Source of the DNA: Bacteroidales bacterium
GTDB taxonomy: Bacteria > Bacteroidota > Bacteroidia > Bacteroidales > DTU049
Reading direction: 5' to 3'
NCBI GenBank assembly: GCA_026418905.1
Contig: JAOAAK010000009.1
Coordinates: 53,238 to 117,237, forward strand
DNA: 64,000 nt
The notes beneath the pieces were generated by a model, which worked only from the letters and a program-made list of their open reading frames with translations, ran no database searches and was not told the origin of the DNA. This document shows, piece by piece, positions 54,451 to 63,594 of this stretch. Numbering within the stretch: position 1 is the stretch's first letter; each line of letters starts with the position of its first letter. Position numbers and translations under genes: made by a program.

Positions 54451-56828
54451 ACTGGATTTTTTCTTTTAAATATTCTTTTGTACCATGGTATGAGAGGTTC
54501 TTCTTCATGATAATATGAATGTCTAACATACCCATAGCCGTAAGCATAGCCGTAGACATACCCTTCATATTTGGATGCACCAGAGAGTTTGGGGTTAATA
54601 TTGTTGATGATAATCGTGATGTTTTTGATTTGATTTTCTTGAAATAATTTTTGTGCGTTCAAGAGAAAACTTTTATAGGAGTAATGAGCCCGCATGATGT
54701 ATATAGGATAATCCGCTATCATCAAAGGTTTAAGAGCATCACTTATGAGTCCAATGGGAGGAGTGTCAAAAATGATGAAATCATATTTAGTTTTAAGGAA
54801 ATTGACAAATTCATCCATTTTTGAGCTCATGATAAGTTCTGAAGGAAATAACAGTGGCTTGCCAGCAGTAATAAAATGTAGGTTAGGTATAGAGCTTTGT
54901 TTAATACATTCTTCCACGCTTGCCTGACCTGTTAGAATGGTTGTTACTCCTTTATCATTAAGAGCACCTAAACCAATATGAATGCGTGGGCGACGTAGGT
55001 CAAAATCAACTACTAAGACTTTGCTTTCGCTAAAGGCTATAACGCCGGCTAAATTAATAGCAATAAAAGTTTTACCTTCTCCTGAAATGGTACTTGTAAT
55101 GGCAATGACTTTTGCTCCTTCTTTGTTAGAAATAAACTGGAATTGTGTTCGTATGGCTCGGAGGGATTCAGCAATAACGGAATTAGGCCTCGAATCTACA
55201 ATCAGCTGACTTGCTGGTACAAAATGGTGGTAACGTGGTACTACACCTATGACAGGAATATTTGACAAATTTTTAATATCAGAAGGGCTAATGATTTTAT
55301 TATAGAACAAATATCTCATTCCAAGATAAAACAGAGATAATACTAAATATGTAAAAAAACTTATAAACCATAAATAATTTTTTCTAGGTTTAACAGGATT
55401 CTTATAAATAAGAGGAGGACGAAGTACAACAACCTGGCTCACGTAACCTGCTAGTGCAATACTATATTCAACTTTTTTCTGAATTAATTGATCGAATATT
55501 TGTTCATTCGTATAGTATAACTTTTTGCTTCTCAGTCCTTGTGCAGAGGAGCTTTTCCCTTTCATCATTCCTTTATTTTCCCAAATTTGTTTTTTATGTT
55601 TTAAGATATTAAGTTCACTATTGTAGTTTTGTTTAAGTCCTTCAGCCATTTTCTTTATAAGTTGTCGTTGAAATTCTATTTGTTGATTGAGATGAATGAT
55701 ATTAGGTGATTCTGGAGTTAGGCCTTGCAAAGCATCATTTTTTTTCATTTCTAATTGTTGAAGTGTATGAAAAAAACTAGATAATGTGGAGTAACTCTGA
55801 GTACCACTAACAATGGAATACATATCTACAATGCTTGCATGTTCGTCCATTTTCTGAATAAGTTTATTAAGAAAAAGAATTTCTTTTTGAATTTGGTTAA
55901 TTCTGTCTTCAGTTTCTTGAATATTTTTATTGATGGTTTCCCAATCGAAAATAGTATCTGTAGGTGAAACTCCTTGATTCAAAAAAATGGCCAAGGTACT
56001 GTCGACTTTTTCAAGTTGGTTATCAATGAATTCAAGAATGCTCTGAGCACTTTGTTGCTGTGATTCAACATCGTATCGGTCATATTCTTCAACCACTTTA
56101 CGAATAATATCAAATGCCTTGGTGGGGTTAGTTTCTCTGATAGAGATTTTTAAAGTTTTGGCTTGTTCATTAAGTACTTGAATTTGAATTTTGTTAGAAT
56201 AATGAATAGCTAATTCTTCGGTTAGCATAAATTTAAGCATAAATTTACTTCCAGCATAGTTCTGAAAGAATGTTAAAGAGTCTAAATTTTCGGAAGAATG
56301 CACAGAAAGGACTATTCCTGGAAGAATCAAGGGTTCGTTGATGGGAATTTCTCTATTAATGTTATGGAAAGGGTCTTCTATTTCGATCGAGGTTTTTTTT
56401 ACAAGTAAATACAGTGTTTTTGAGAATTTGGTCGTATCCGTAATTTCATAAAATATTTTTATGGGTGCATTATTGTAAAATTCATATTTTCCAATTTCTC
56501 CAATAGAATAAATCGTGAGATCTAATGGCAAATTTTTAACAACACGCTTCATGAACATGGGGGAGCGAATAATCTCAATTTTTTTGCTTAATGTGTTATC
56601 AATGTAAGGGGTGGATTGCGTTTCAAAAATTTTACTGGCTTTATCGTCAGTTTTAATCTGGATAATTGCATATGATTCAAACTCAGGTTGAGTATACCTT
56701 AAATACAAGAAGGTAGCTATAAATAATACAAGTAAAAAGACAAGAAGTACGATAGCATTTTTTTTAAGAATGTATATAAAAAGCCTTATATCGAATTCAT
56801 CGTTGAGAAAATACTTTTTTGATTCCAT
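54447..56828 (-). CDS. wzc: Polysaccharide co-polymerase / BY-kinase (Wzc-type)
   Basis: The 793-residue protein begins with a Wzz domain (a helix near residue 25-43), continues with a long periplasmic coiled-coil, a second membrane helix near 495-515, and ends in a bacterial tyrosine kinase domain (Walker A GEGKTFIAINLAG, Walker A' VLVVDFDLRRPR, Walker B FIIFDTPPIG). The C-terminus has nine tyrosines in 20 residues (YEGYVYGYAYGYGYVRHSYY), the usual autophosphorylation cluster. It controls chain length and export of capsule or exopolysaccharide with Wza. It starts 3 bases after wza. Confidence 0.95.
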   Translation of the reverse strand: MESKKYFLNDEFDIRLFIYILKKNAIVLLVFLLVLFIATFLYLRYTQPEFESYAIIQIKTDDKASKIFETQSTPYIDNTLSKKIEIIRSPMFMKRVVKNLPLDLTIYSIGEIGKYEFYNNAPIKIFYEITDTTKFSKTLYLLVKKTSIEIEDPFHNINREIPINEPLILPGIVLSVHSSENLDSLTFFQNYAGSKFMLKFMLTEELAIHYSNKIQIQVLNEQAKTLKISIRETNPTKAFDIIRKVVEEYDRYDVESQQQSAQSILEFIDNQLEKVDSTLAIFLNQGVSPTDTIFDWETINKNIQETEDRINQIQKEILFLNKLIQKMDEHASIVDMYSIVSGTQSYSTLSSFFHTLQQLEMKKNDALQGLTPESPNIIHLNQQIEFQRQLIKKMAEGLKQNYNSELNILKHKKQIWENKGMMKGKSSSAQGLRSKKLYYTNEQIFDQLIQKKVEYSIALAGYVSQVVVLRPPLIYKNPVKPRKNYLWFISFFTYLVLSLFYLGMRYLFYNKIISPSDIKNLSNIPVIGVVPRYHHFVPASQLIVDSRPNSVIAESLRAIRTQFQFISNKEGAKVIAITSTISGEGKTFIAINLAGVIAFSESKVLVVDFDLRRPRIHIGLGALNDKGVTTILTGQASVEECIKQSSIPNLHFITAGKPLLFPSELIMSSKMDEFVNFLKTKYDFIIFDTPPIGLISDALKPLMIADYPIYIMRAHYSYKSFLLNAQKLFQENQIKNITIIINNINPKLSGASKYEGYVYGYAYGYGYVRHSYYHEEEPLIPWYKRIFKRKNPV

Positions 56829-56831
56829 TTT

Positions 56832-57593
56832 TCATGGTTTAAAGTAGCTAATAATAAGTAATGTAGTGGTTATGACAGTGAGCCATGGAGATAACTGAGT
56901 TACAAAGTCATATAGTTTCCAACTATGGTCGTTAAGTACTATGATATCTCCCGGAAGTAATTTAATGTAAGCATATGGTAGGTTTTTTGACGTAGATAAG
57001 TCGATGCTATAAATTTTTGCTGATTCTTGTTTTGAAATCTTTCGAATAAGTTGAATGCTATTGGATCGTGCGTTGTTTAATCCACCTGCTTGTGCTATAG
57101 TCTGAAGGAGAGTAAGAGCAGATGAGTTATAAGGTATGACTATGGCTTTTTGATCTTTTACACCATTAAATACAAGAATGTACCGGTTTTTTAAAAAAAC
57201 ATTTACGTAGGGATCAACAAAAAACTGAGCATAACACATAGATAATGTGTCCCTAAGTTGATCAAGGGTTTTGCCACTTGCCTTTATCCATCCTAAGATG
57301 GGAAAATTTGCAAAACCATCTTTGTTGATGATATAATCTGTTTCTTGGATTTTACTCTGCTGCATAGTTTCACCTGATGGCAATAAAGGTAAACCCTTGT
57401 TGGTATAAATTTCCATACCAATCACGTCGTTAGGTTGTAATATGTAGTCAGGAACGTTTAAAAGTTCTTCTGAACTATGAATTTCAGTATTTCGACTTTC
57501 AAAAAGCCTTGCTGGTGCCAAACGAGATTTACACCCTGTCAAGAGTAATAACCAAGCAAGTGATAAAATTAATTTACTAAGAATTCTAGTCAT
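56832..57593 (-). CDS. wza: Polysaccharide export lipoprotein (Wza family)
   Basis: The 253-residue outer-membrane lipoprotein has a signal ending LLLTGC, a polysaccharide-export (poly_export) domain with YILQPNDVIGMEIY and NKDGFANFPILGWIKASGKT, and a SLBB-like region. A hydrophobic segment near the end is unusual compared with E. coli Wza, which ends in an outer-membrane helix; it fits the same role. The ATG at 57593 is chosen over a GTG one codon earlier. It is the first gene of the export run, divergent from the radical SAM gene with a 46-base gap. Confidence 0.93.
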   Translation of the reverse strand: MTRILSKLILSLAWLLLLTGCKSRLAPARLFESRNTEIHSSEELLNVPDYILQPNDVIGMEIYTNKGLPLLPSGETMQQSKIQETDYIINKDGFANFPILGWIKASGKTLDQLRDTLSMCYAQFFVDPYVNVFLKNRYILVFNGVKDQKAIVIPYNSSALTLLQTIAQAGGLNNARSNSIQLIRKISKQESAKIYSIDLSTSKNLPYAYIKLLPGDIIVLNDHSWKLYDFVTQLSPWLTVITTTLLIISYFKP

Positions 57594-57639
57594 CACGAAA
57601 CAAAATTAATAATTTAATTTTATTGAAATTTTTAACTAC

Positions 57640-58722
57640 ATGATGTTTAATTCGAAGAAGTTCTATAAAGGGTATGAAAAATTAGCCTTCATGTTTCATG
57701 CATGGTATGTTAAAAAACAATCCAGATTACACGAACTTCAGTATTTATTCTGGGAATGTACAAATAGGTGTAATATGGCTTGCCTGCATTGTGGATCGGA
57801 TTGTAAGATGGATGCATCATGTCCTGATATGCCTTTGCAAGATTTTCTCCATGTATGTAAACAGGTAGCATCTTACTATCATCCAAGTAAAGTTATGATA
57901 GTTCTAACAGGGGGCGAGCCTTTGCTTAGAAGTGACCTGGAGGAGTTTGGAAGAGAAGTAACAGACATGGGGTTTTCATGGGGAATGGTTACGAATGGCC
58001 TTTTGCTTACCCCAGAGAGATTAAATTCCTTGCTGAATGTTGGTTTGAATTCCATTACTATCAGTCTGGATGGTTTTAAAGATGAGCATGAATGGCTAAG
58101 AGGGGTGAACGGTTCGTTTGATCATGCTGTGGAAGCTGTCAAACTCGTAACTCAAGCATCACAACTTACCTATGATGTGGTTACATGCGTGAATCAACGT
58201 AATATTAAAACATTAACCAATTTTAGAAATTTTCTTTTTGACATCCGTGTAAGGTATTGGCGATTGTTTGCTATCGATCCTATTGGGAGGGCGAAAGAAC
58301 AAGAAGAATTGTTTCTTACTAGATCTCAATTGCATTCCTTGTTGGATTTTATCGAGAAAGAGAGAAACAAAGGCAAAATACACGTGAGTTTCGGTTGTGA
58401 CGGTTTTTTAGGAAAGTATGAAGCTAAAGTGCGTGATTATTTCTTTTTTTGCCGAGCAGGTATTCATGTAGGATCTGTTTTGTCTAATGGCGATATAGGT
58501 GCTTGCCCAAACATAGATCGTGGTTTTGTCCAAGGCAACATTTATCGAGATAATTTTATTGAGGTTTGGCAAAAAAAATTTGATATTTACAGAAATAGGA
58601 AAAAAAAGGGTATTTGTAAAGATTGTTCTGTTTGGACATGGTGCAGAGGTGATGGGATGCATCTTCATGTTCCAGGACATGAAAACCCTGTTTTTTGTTA
58701 TTTTAGGTATTTGTTTATGTGA
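57640..58722 (+). CDS. SPASM-domain radical SAM enzyme, rSAM/lipoprotein type
   Basis: The 360-residue protein binds the radical SAM cluster with C44, C48 and C51 (CNMACLHC). It has the IVLTGGEPLLR motif, a SLDGF strand and a C-terminal SPASM region with cysteines in FFCRAG, GACPN, GICKDCSVWTWC and VFCYF for auxiliary clusters. It closely matches, from memory, the Bacteroidota group TIGR04133, which is usually paired with a putative lipoprotein (TIGR04134) that it is thought to modify. No such lipoprotein is next to it here. The peptide-maturation role is inferred from the SPASM architecture. Confidence 0.88.
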   Translation: MMFNSKKFYKGYEKLAFMFHAWYVKKQSRLHELQYLFWECTNRCNMACLHCGSDCKMDASCPDMPLQDFLHVCKQVASYYHPSKVMIVLTGGEPLLRSDLEEFGREVTDMGFSWGMVTNGLLLTPERLNSLLNVGLNSITISLDGFKDEHEWLRGVNGSFDHAVEAVKLVTQASQLTYDVVTCVNQRNIKTLTNFRNFLFDIRVRYWRLFAIDPIGRAKEQEELFLTRSQLHSLLDFIEKERNKGKIHVSFGCDGFLGKYEAKVRDYFFFCRAGIHVGSVLSNGDIGACPNIDRGFVQGNIYRDNFIEVWQKKFDIYRNRKKKGICKDCSVWTWCRGDGMHLHVPGHENPVFCYFRYLFM

Positions 58723-58740
58723 AATTTTTTTTAAGAAAAA

Positions 58741-58775
58741 TTTGCACAATTGATTTTTTTTTTAAGTTTGTGCAA
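58741..58775 (+). promoter_or_regulatory. gdhA promoter with overlapping inverted repeat
   Basis: A -33 TTTG (58741-58744), an 18-base spacer and TAAGTTTG (58763-58770) match the Bacteroidota consensus; the ATG follows 23 bases later. TTGCACAA (58742-58749) and its exact reverse complement TTGTGCAA (58768-58775) overlap both elements, the layout of a repressor or activator operator. Confidence 0.65.
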
Positions 58776-58787
58776 CCCTAAAATTAA

Positions 58788-60134
<1,347 letters not shown>

Positions 60135-60166
60135 AAAAGTGCATGAATAAAATTTTTCTTTAATTG

Positions 60167-60196
60167 CTGCCTTCGCAAAGAAGGCAGTTTTTTTTT
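60167..60196 (+). terminator. Intrinsic terminator after gdhA
   Basis: An 8-bp perfect stem (CTGCCTTC/GAAGGCAG) with a 5-base loop is followed by nine T residues, 32 bases after the gdhA stop. Confidence 0.9.
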
Positions 60197-60277
60197 AAAA
60201 AATGATTGTTTTTTACCAAACCTTTTAAAAAACGTGCGTCTTATTTAATATCAAGGAGTTTTAATAAAACTTAGCAA

Positions 60278-60901
60278 GTGAAGTTACTTACTTTTAATAT
60301 TGATAATGAACAACAATTGGTGGAGAAATGTCAAAATCACGATGTCGAAGCTCAGAAGAAACTATTTGATCTATATTCTAAGAAAATGATGGCTATTTGC
60401 ATGCGTTATGTTCATGACGAAGAAATTGCTTTTGATTTGTTAAATGATGCTTTTCTTAAAATTTTTCAAAAAATTAAAACGTTCAAACCTGAAATTTCTT
60501 TGGAAAGTTGGATGAGAAGAATTGTTGTTAACACAGTCATTGATTACCTTCGAAAAAATCATCGATATAAAAAACTTTTTGTTCGAATGGAAGATTTTCC
60601 CGAGTACGGCGAACCCGTAGAAGATGATGGTGATATTTCAGATTTTTGGGAAGTTGCATGTGAGCTTTCCATTCCTGAGTTGATGAAAATGCTTAATGAA
60701 TTGCCTACTGTGTCTCGTATGGTCTTTAACTTATATGCAATTGATGAATACACACACAAACAGATTGCTCAAATGTTGGGAATTTCTGAGTCGACTTCAA
60801 AATGGCACTTATTCAATGCTAGGAGAATTTTGAGACAGAAAGTTGAAAAATGGGTGTATGATAAATTAAGTACAAATGAAAAAAAATTTAAAAGATATTG
60901 A
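60278..60901 (+). CDS. ECF-type RNA polymerase sigma factor
   Basis: The 207-residue protein has sigma region 2 (DEEIAFDLLNDAFLKIFQKI, then SWMRRIVVNTVIDYLRKNHR) and region 4 (LNELPTVSRMVFNLYAIDEYTHKQIAQMLGISESTSKWHLFNARRIL). The start is GTG at 60278; an AAGGAG lies 20 bases upstream. It is an extracytoplasmic-function sigma factor of the type common in Bacteroidota. Its C-terminus overlaps the next gene by 26 bases, so the membrane-anchored propeller protein is very likely its regulator. Target promoters are unknown. Confidence 0.94.
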   Translation: MKLLTFNIDNEQQLVEKCQNHDVEAQKKLFDLYSKKMMAICMRYVHDEEIAFDLLNDAFLKIFQKIKTFKPEISLESWMRRIVVNTVIDYLRKNHRYKKLFVRMEDFPEYGEPVEDDGDISDFWEVACELSIPELMKMLNELPTVSRMVFNLYAIDEYTHKQIAQMLGISESTSKWHLFNARRILRQKVEKWVYDKLSTNEKKFKRY

Positions 60902-62780
60902 TTCACTGTTTCGTGAAAGGTTATTAGAGTACGAGTATTCGTTCTCCATACCGATCTATAAAGTCATTTTTTCGAATTGGAGGAGAAAAAGGAAAAAATT
61001 ATTTCTGTTAAAAACGATAGGTTGGTTTAGCCTAATAATGCTTATAGCTTTAATAATTTATTTATTTTTTTCTAAGGACTTGAGTTTGCAAGAAAAATCA
61101 ATTTCGACTCCCCTTACTCACAAATTTACTTTTACTTTCATTGATACTTTTTCTTTTTCCAGAAAAGATAGCTTTCGTCTAGATTCTACTCATAAGTCTT
61201 TTTTGTTTACCGGAAAGATTACCGAAGTAGCTCAAAGTGAAGATAGTTTTGTTATTAAACAACCTTCGTTTATGCAGTCTTGTGCTGTTATTCAGTCGTG
61301 GGAAGATATATGGAGCCTGTTTAGAGTAAGCAAAACAAAGTTGATTCCCACATTCGTCCAAGCAACTAGTTATGCCGCTGTGATAAGCCCTAATAATAAG
61401 GAATTGTTTTTTACCTCCAGAAGAGGGGATTTTTCAAGTGATGGAACAATAGAAAAGGAAAATATTTTTCTTTCTCGATGGGATAGTCTTAATCATTCTT
61501 GGACTACTCCCGTGCTTTTACCTCCCCCCGTTTATTCCAAAAAATATAACACATCTGCTATCGGATTTTGGGATAATACTCATTTACTTTTTTATCAAGA
61601 TGATGGCCATGGGAAAGGTGATATTTACATGGTTGAACGAATAAATCAAGAATGGGGAAAAATTGAAAAATTACCATATCCGTTTAATTCAAAATATCTT
61701 GAAACCTCCCTTGCTCTATCACCAGATGGCAACCTAGTTGTTTTTACGAGTGATCGACCTGGTGGTTCTGGTGGATTGGATCTATGGTACAGTATCAAAC
61801 AATCCAATGGAAAATGGTCAGAACCTATTAACATGGGATCGAAAATCAATACACCACAAAACGAGGAAGGTATATCGTTTCATCCCACTAAAAATATCCT
61901 TTTCTTTCATTCTGATGGTCATCAAGGTTTTGGTGGTTATGATGTATATTTTACTCTTTTCAATGACGGCGTATGGTCAACACCTATCAATATGGGAAAA
62001 TTGGTCAATTCTGCAGGCGATGATGTTTATTTTGTTTTATTACCAGATGAAAAAACTGCATATTTTTCAACCGGTACCTCTCGCCAGAACGTACATTTAT
62101 ATCAAATAACTTTTGATGATACACCAACAGGAAAATATGATCTTGCTTTATTCGATCCTAACATCGTGTTTTTGGAATTGGAGGTTGAAAGCAAAAATAG
62201 TGGTGATCCAATCGATGCCCATATCATGATCGAAAACGAAAATGGAGGTATCATATATGAAGGAAGATTTGAAAAAAATAAAAAGATAAGTATACCCTTA
62301 CGGGCAACTAGAAAGTATCTTATATCATGCTGGAAAAAAGGATATGTTCCTTTCGTGGATTGGATTGAATTGCCTGGGCCGAATGTTTTCAAAATAATTA
62401 AAATACAGATCAAATTGGATTCAATACAAGTTGGCAAAGCATGTGTTTTGATTGGGGTTTTTGAACCACAAACATTCCACATAAAAAAAGAGAAAGAAAA
62501 ATATGTTTGGTTGATGTGGAAAACAATTCCTGATGAAATGTTAGATCAACTATACGTAGAGTTTTACGAGCCACGAAGCGAAAGTACCCTCTCCCATATG
62601 CGACATGATCAACTAAAACGACTTATTGAATCGGAGGAATTTGTGTCATATTCTTCCAGAATAAAAAAAGATTCATTGCTTTTATATTACCATAAACTTC
62701 CTTGGCTTGACAGCTTGAAAAATGATGATGAAGGTACATTGCTATTATGGATTGGAAAGCAAAAAAACCGTAAATCATAA
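60876..62780 (+). CDS. Membrane-anchored PD40-propeller protein, predicted anti-sigma/sensor
   Basis: The 634-residue protein has a cytoplasmic N-terminus of about 40 residues (DIDSLFRERLLEYE and WRRKRKK), like the sigma-binding tail of Bacteroidota anti-sigma proteins. One membrane helix spans about 42-66. An extracytoplasmic PD40/WD40-like propeller follows (about 165-410), with repeats such as FTSDRPGGSGGLDLWY and NSAGDDVYFVL, then a carboxypeptidase-regulatory-like domain (about 435-500) and a unique C-terminus. The propeller repeats closely resemble those of the PorE-like protein at 42479. It overlaps the sigma gene by 26 bases. I infer that it holds the sigma factor and senses an envelope or T9SS state. 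Confidence 0.8.
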   Translation: MKKNLKDIDSLFRERLLEYEYSFSIPIYKVIFSNWRRKRKKLFLLKTIGWFSLIMLIALIIYLFFSKDLSLQEKSISTPLTHKFTFTFIDTFSFSRKDSFRLDSTHKSFLFTGKITEVAQSEDSFVIKQPSFMQSCAVIQSWEDIWSLFRVSKTKLIPTFVQATSYAAVISPNNKELFFTSRRGDFSSDGTIEKENIFLSRWDSLNHSWTTPVLLPPPVYSKKYNTSAIGFWDNTHLLFYQDDGHGKGDIYMVERINQEWGKIEKLPYPFNSKYLETSLALSPDGNLVVFTSDRPGGSGGLDLWYSIKQSNGKWSEPINMGSKINTPQNEEGISFHPTKNILFFHSDGHQGFGGYDVYFTLFNDGVWSTPINMGKLVNSAGDDVYFVLLPDEKTAYFSTGTSRQNVHLYQITFDDTPTGKYDLALFDPNIVFLELEVESKNSGDPIDAHIMIENENGGIIYEGRFEKNKKISIPLRATRKYLISCWKKGYVPFVDWIELPGPNVFKIIKIQIKLDSIQVGKACVLIGVFEPQTFHIKKEKEKYVWLMWKTIPDEMLDQLYVEFYEPRSESTLSHMRHDQLKRLIESEEFVSYSSRIKKDSLLLYYHKLPWLDSLKNDDEGTLLLWIGKQKNRKS

Positions 62781-62784
62781 AAAT

Positions 62785-63594
62785 ATGCGTACGATTGGAA
62801 TATTTTTTTGTTTGATTGCATTGTTGGCATCAGCTCAACAAAAAAAGGAGATCAATGAGCTGAATCAATTGGGAAATGGATTTTTTATTGAGAACAAAGG
62901 GCAATGGCCTGAAGAAGTATTGTTTCTGGCTAAATTAAAAGGATTAAATGTTTGGATAACTAGGCAAGGAGTAAACTTAACGTTTTATCAATTTATACCT
63001 AATGAAGAAAGCTGCGTTGAAAATGTAGATGAAATTGAAAAGACACATGGTATAGTAGAGTATAATGAAAAAGGTCATCGAATTTGGATGAGATTTGATG
63101 GAAATGAATGGAACAATGATGTGGAAAAGAAAGGTAAATTGGATGGGTATTACAATTACCTTATTGGTCAAAATTCTAGTAAGTGGGCAAGGCATGTTGG
63201 TTTATATAAGGAAATAGTTTTAAAAAACGTGTATGAAGGAATTGATGTGAAGTTTTATTTTGATCCCGAAAATAGAATTCGATATGATTTTTTAATTGGA
63301 GAAAAAGGCAATGCAGAAGAAATCATAATTAGTCTTGAAGGCCAAGAAAGTGATACTTTAGTCAATGGGGAAATTGTTCTTAGAACAACTCTAGGTGATG
63401 TGTTCATGGGAAACATGAGATCTTTTGTGGAAGGCAAAGAAGTGCCCAGCATGTTTAGGAAAAGAGATATCGGTAAATATGGAATCGACCTGAACGGTTA
63501 CACTCAAGGGATGGTAGCTCTTATTGATCCGTTGATTTATTCTACCTACCTGGGAGGAAGTGGCGATGATTACTGTCATCATGTTTTTTTTTGA
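62785..63594 (+). CDS. SBBP-repeat surface protein, N-terminal part (frame broken at T9)
   Basis: The 269-residue frame has a signal peptide (MRTIGIFFCLIALLASAQ), a DUF7948-type domain (FIENKGQWPEEV, YEGIDVKFYF, YDFLIG) and the start of the first SBBP beta-propeller repeat (YSTYLGGSGDD). It stops at a TGA formed right after nine T residues. The repeat continues in another frame, so the intact product would be much longer. Such proteins are usual T9SS cargo on the cell surface. The ATG at 62785 begins the signal peptide, 4 bases after the propeller gene. Whether the break is biological or a sequencing or assembly artefact cannot be told. Confidence 0.8.
   Translation: MRTIGIFFCLIALLASAQQKKEINELNQLGNGFFIENKGQWPEEVLFLAKLKGLNVWITRQGVNLTFYQFIPNEESCVENVDEIEKTHGIVEYNEKGHRIWMRFDGNEWNNDVEKKGKLDGYYNYLIGQNSSKWARHVGLYKEIVLKNVYEGIDVKFYFDPENRIRYDFLIGEKGNAEEIIISLEGQESDTLVNGEIVLRTTLGDVFMGNMRSFVEGKEVPSMFRKRDIGKYGIDLNGYTQGMVALIDPLIYSTYLGGSGDDYCHHVFF
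63584..63592 (+). repeat. T9 homopolymer at the frame break
   Basis: Nine consecutive T residues make codons GTT TTT TTT followed by TGA. Losing one T, or gaining two, would join the first frame to the downstream SBBP frame. Homopolymers like this are typical slippage sites. Confidence 0.85.

Noticed and set aside
62102..62482. 126-codon open frame on the minus strand
   Set aside because: Opposite the propeller gene, which has clear domain structure; no motif seen in the antisense frame.
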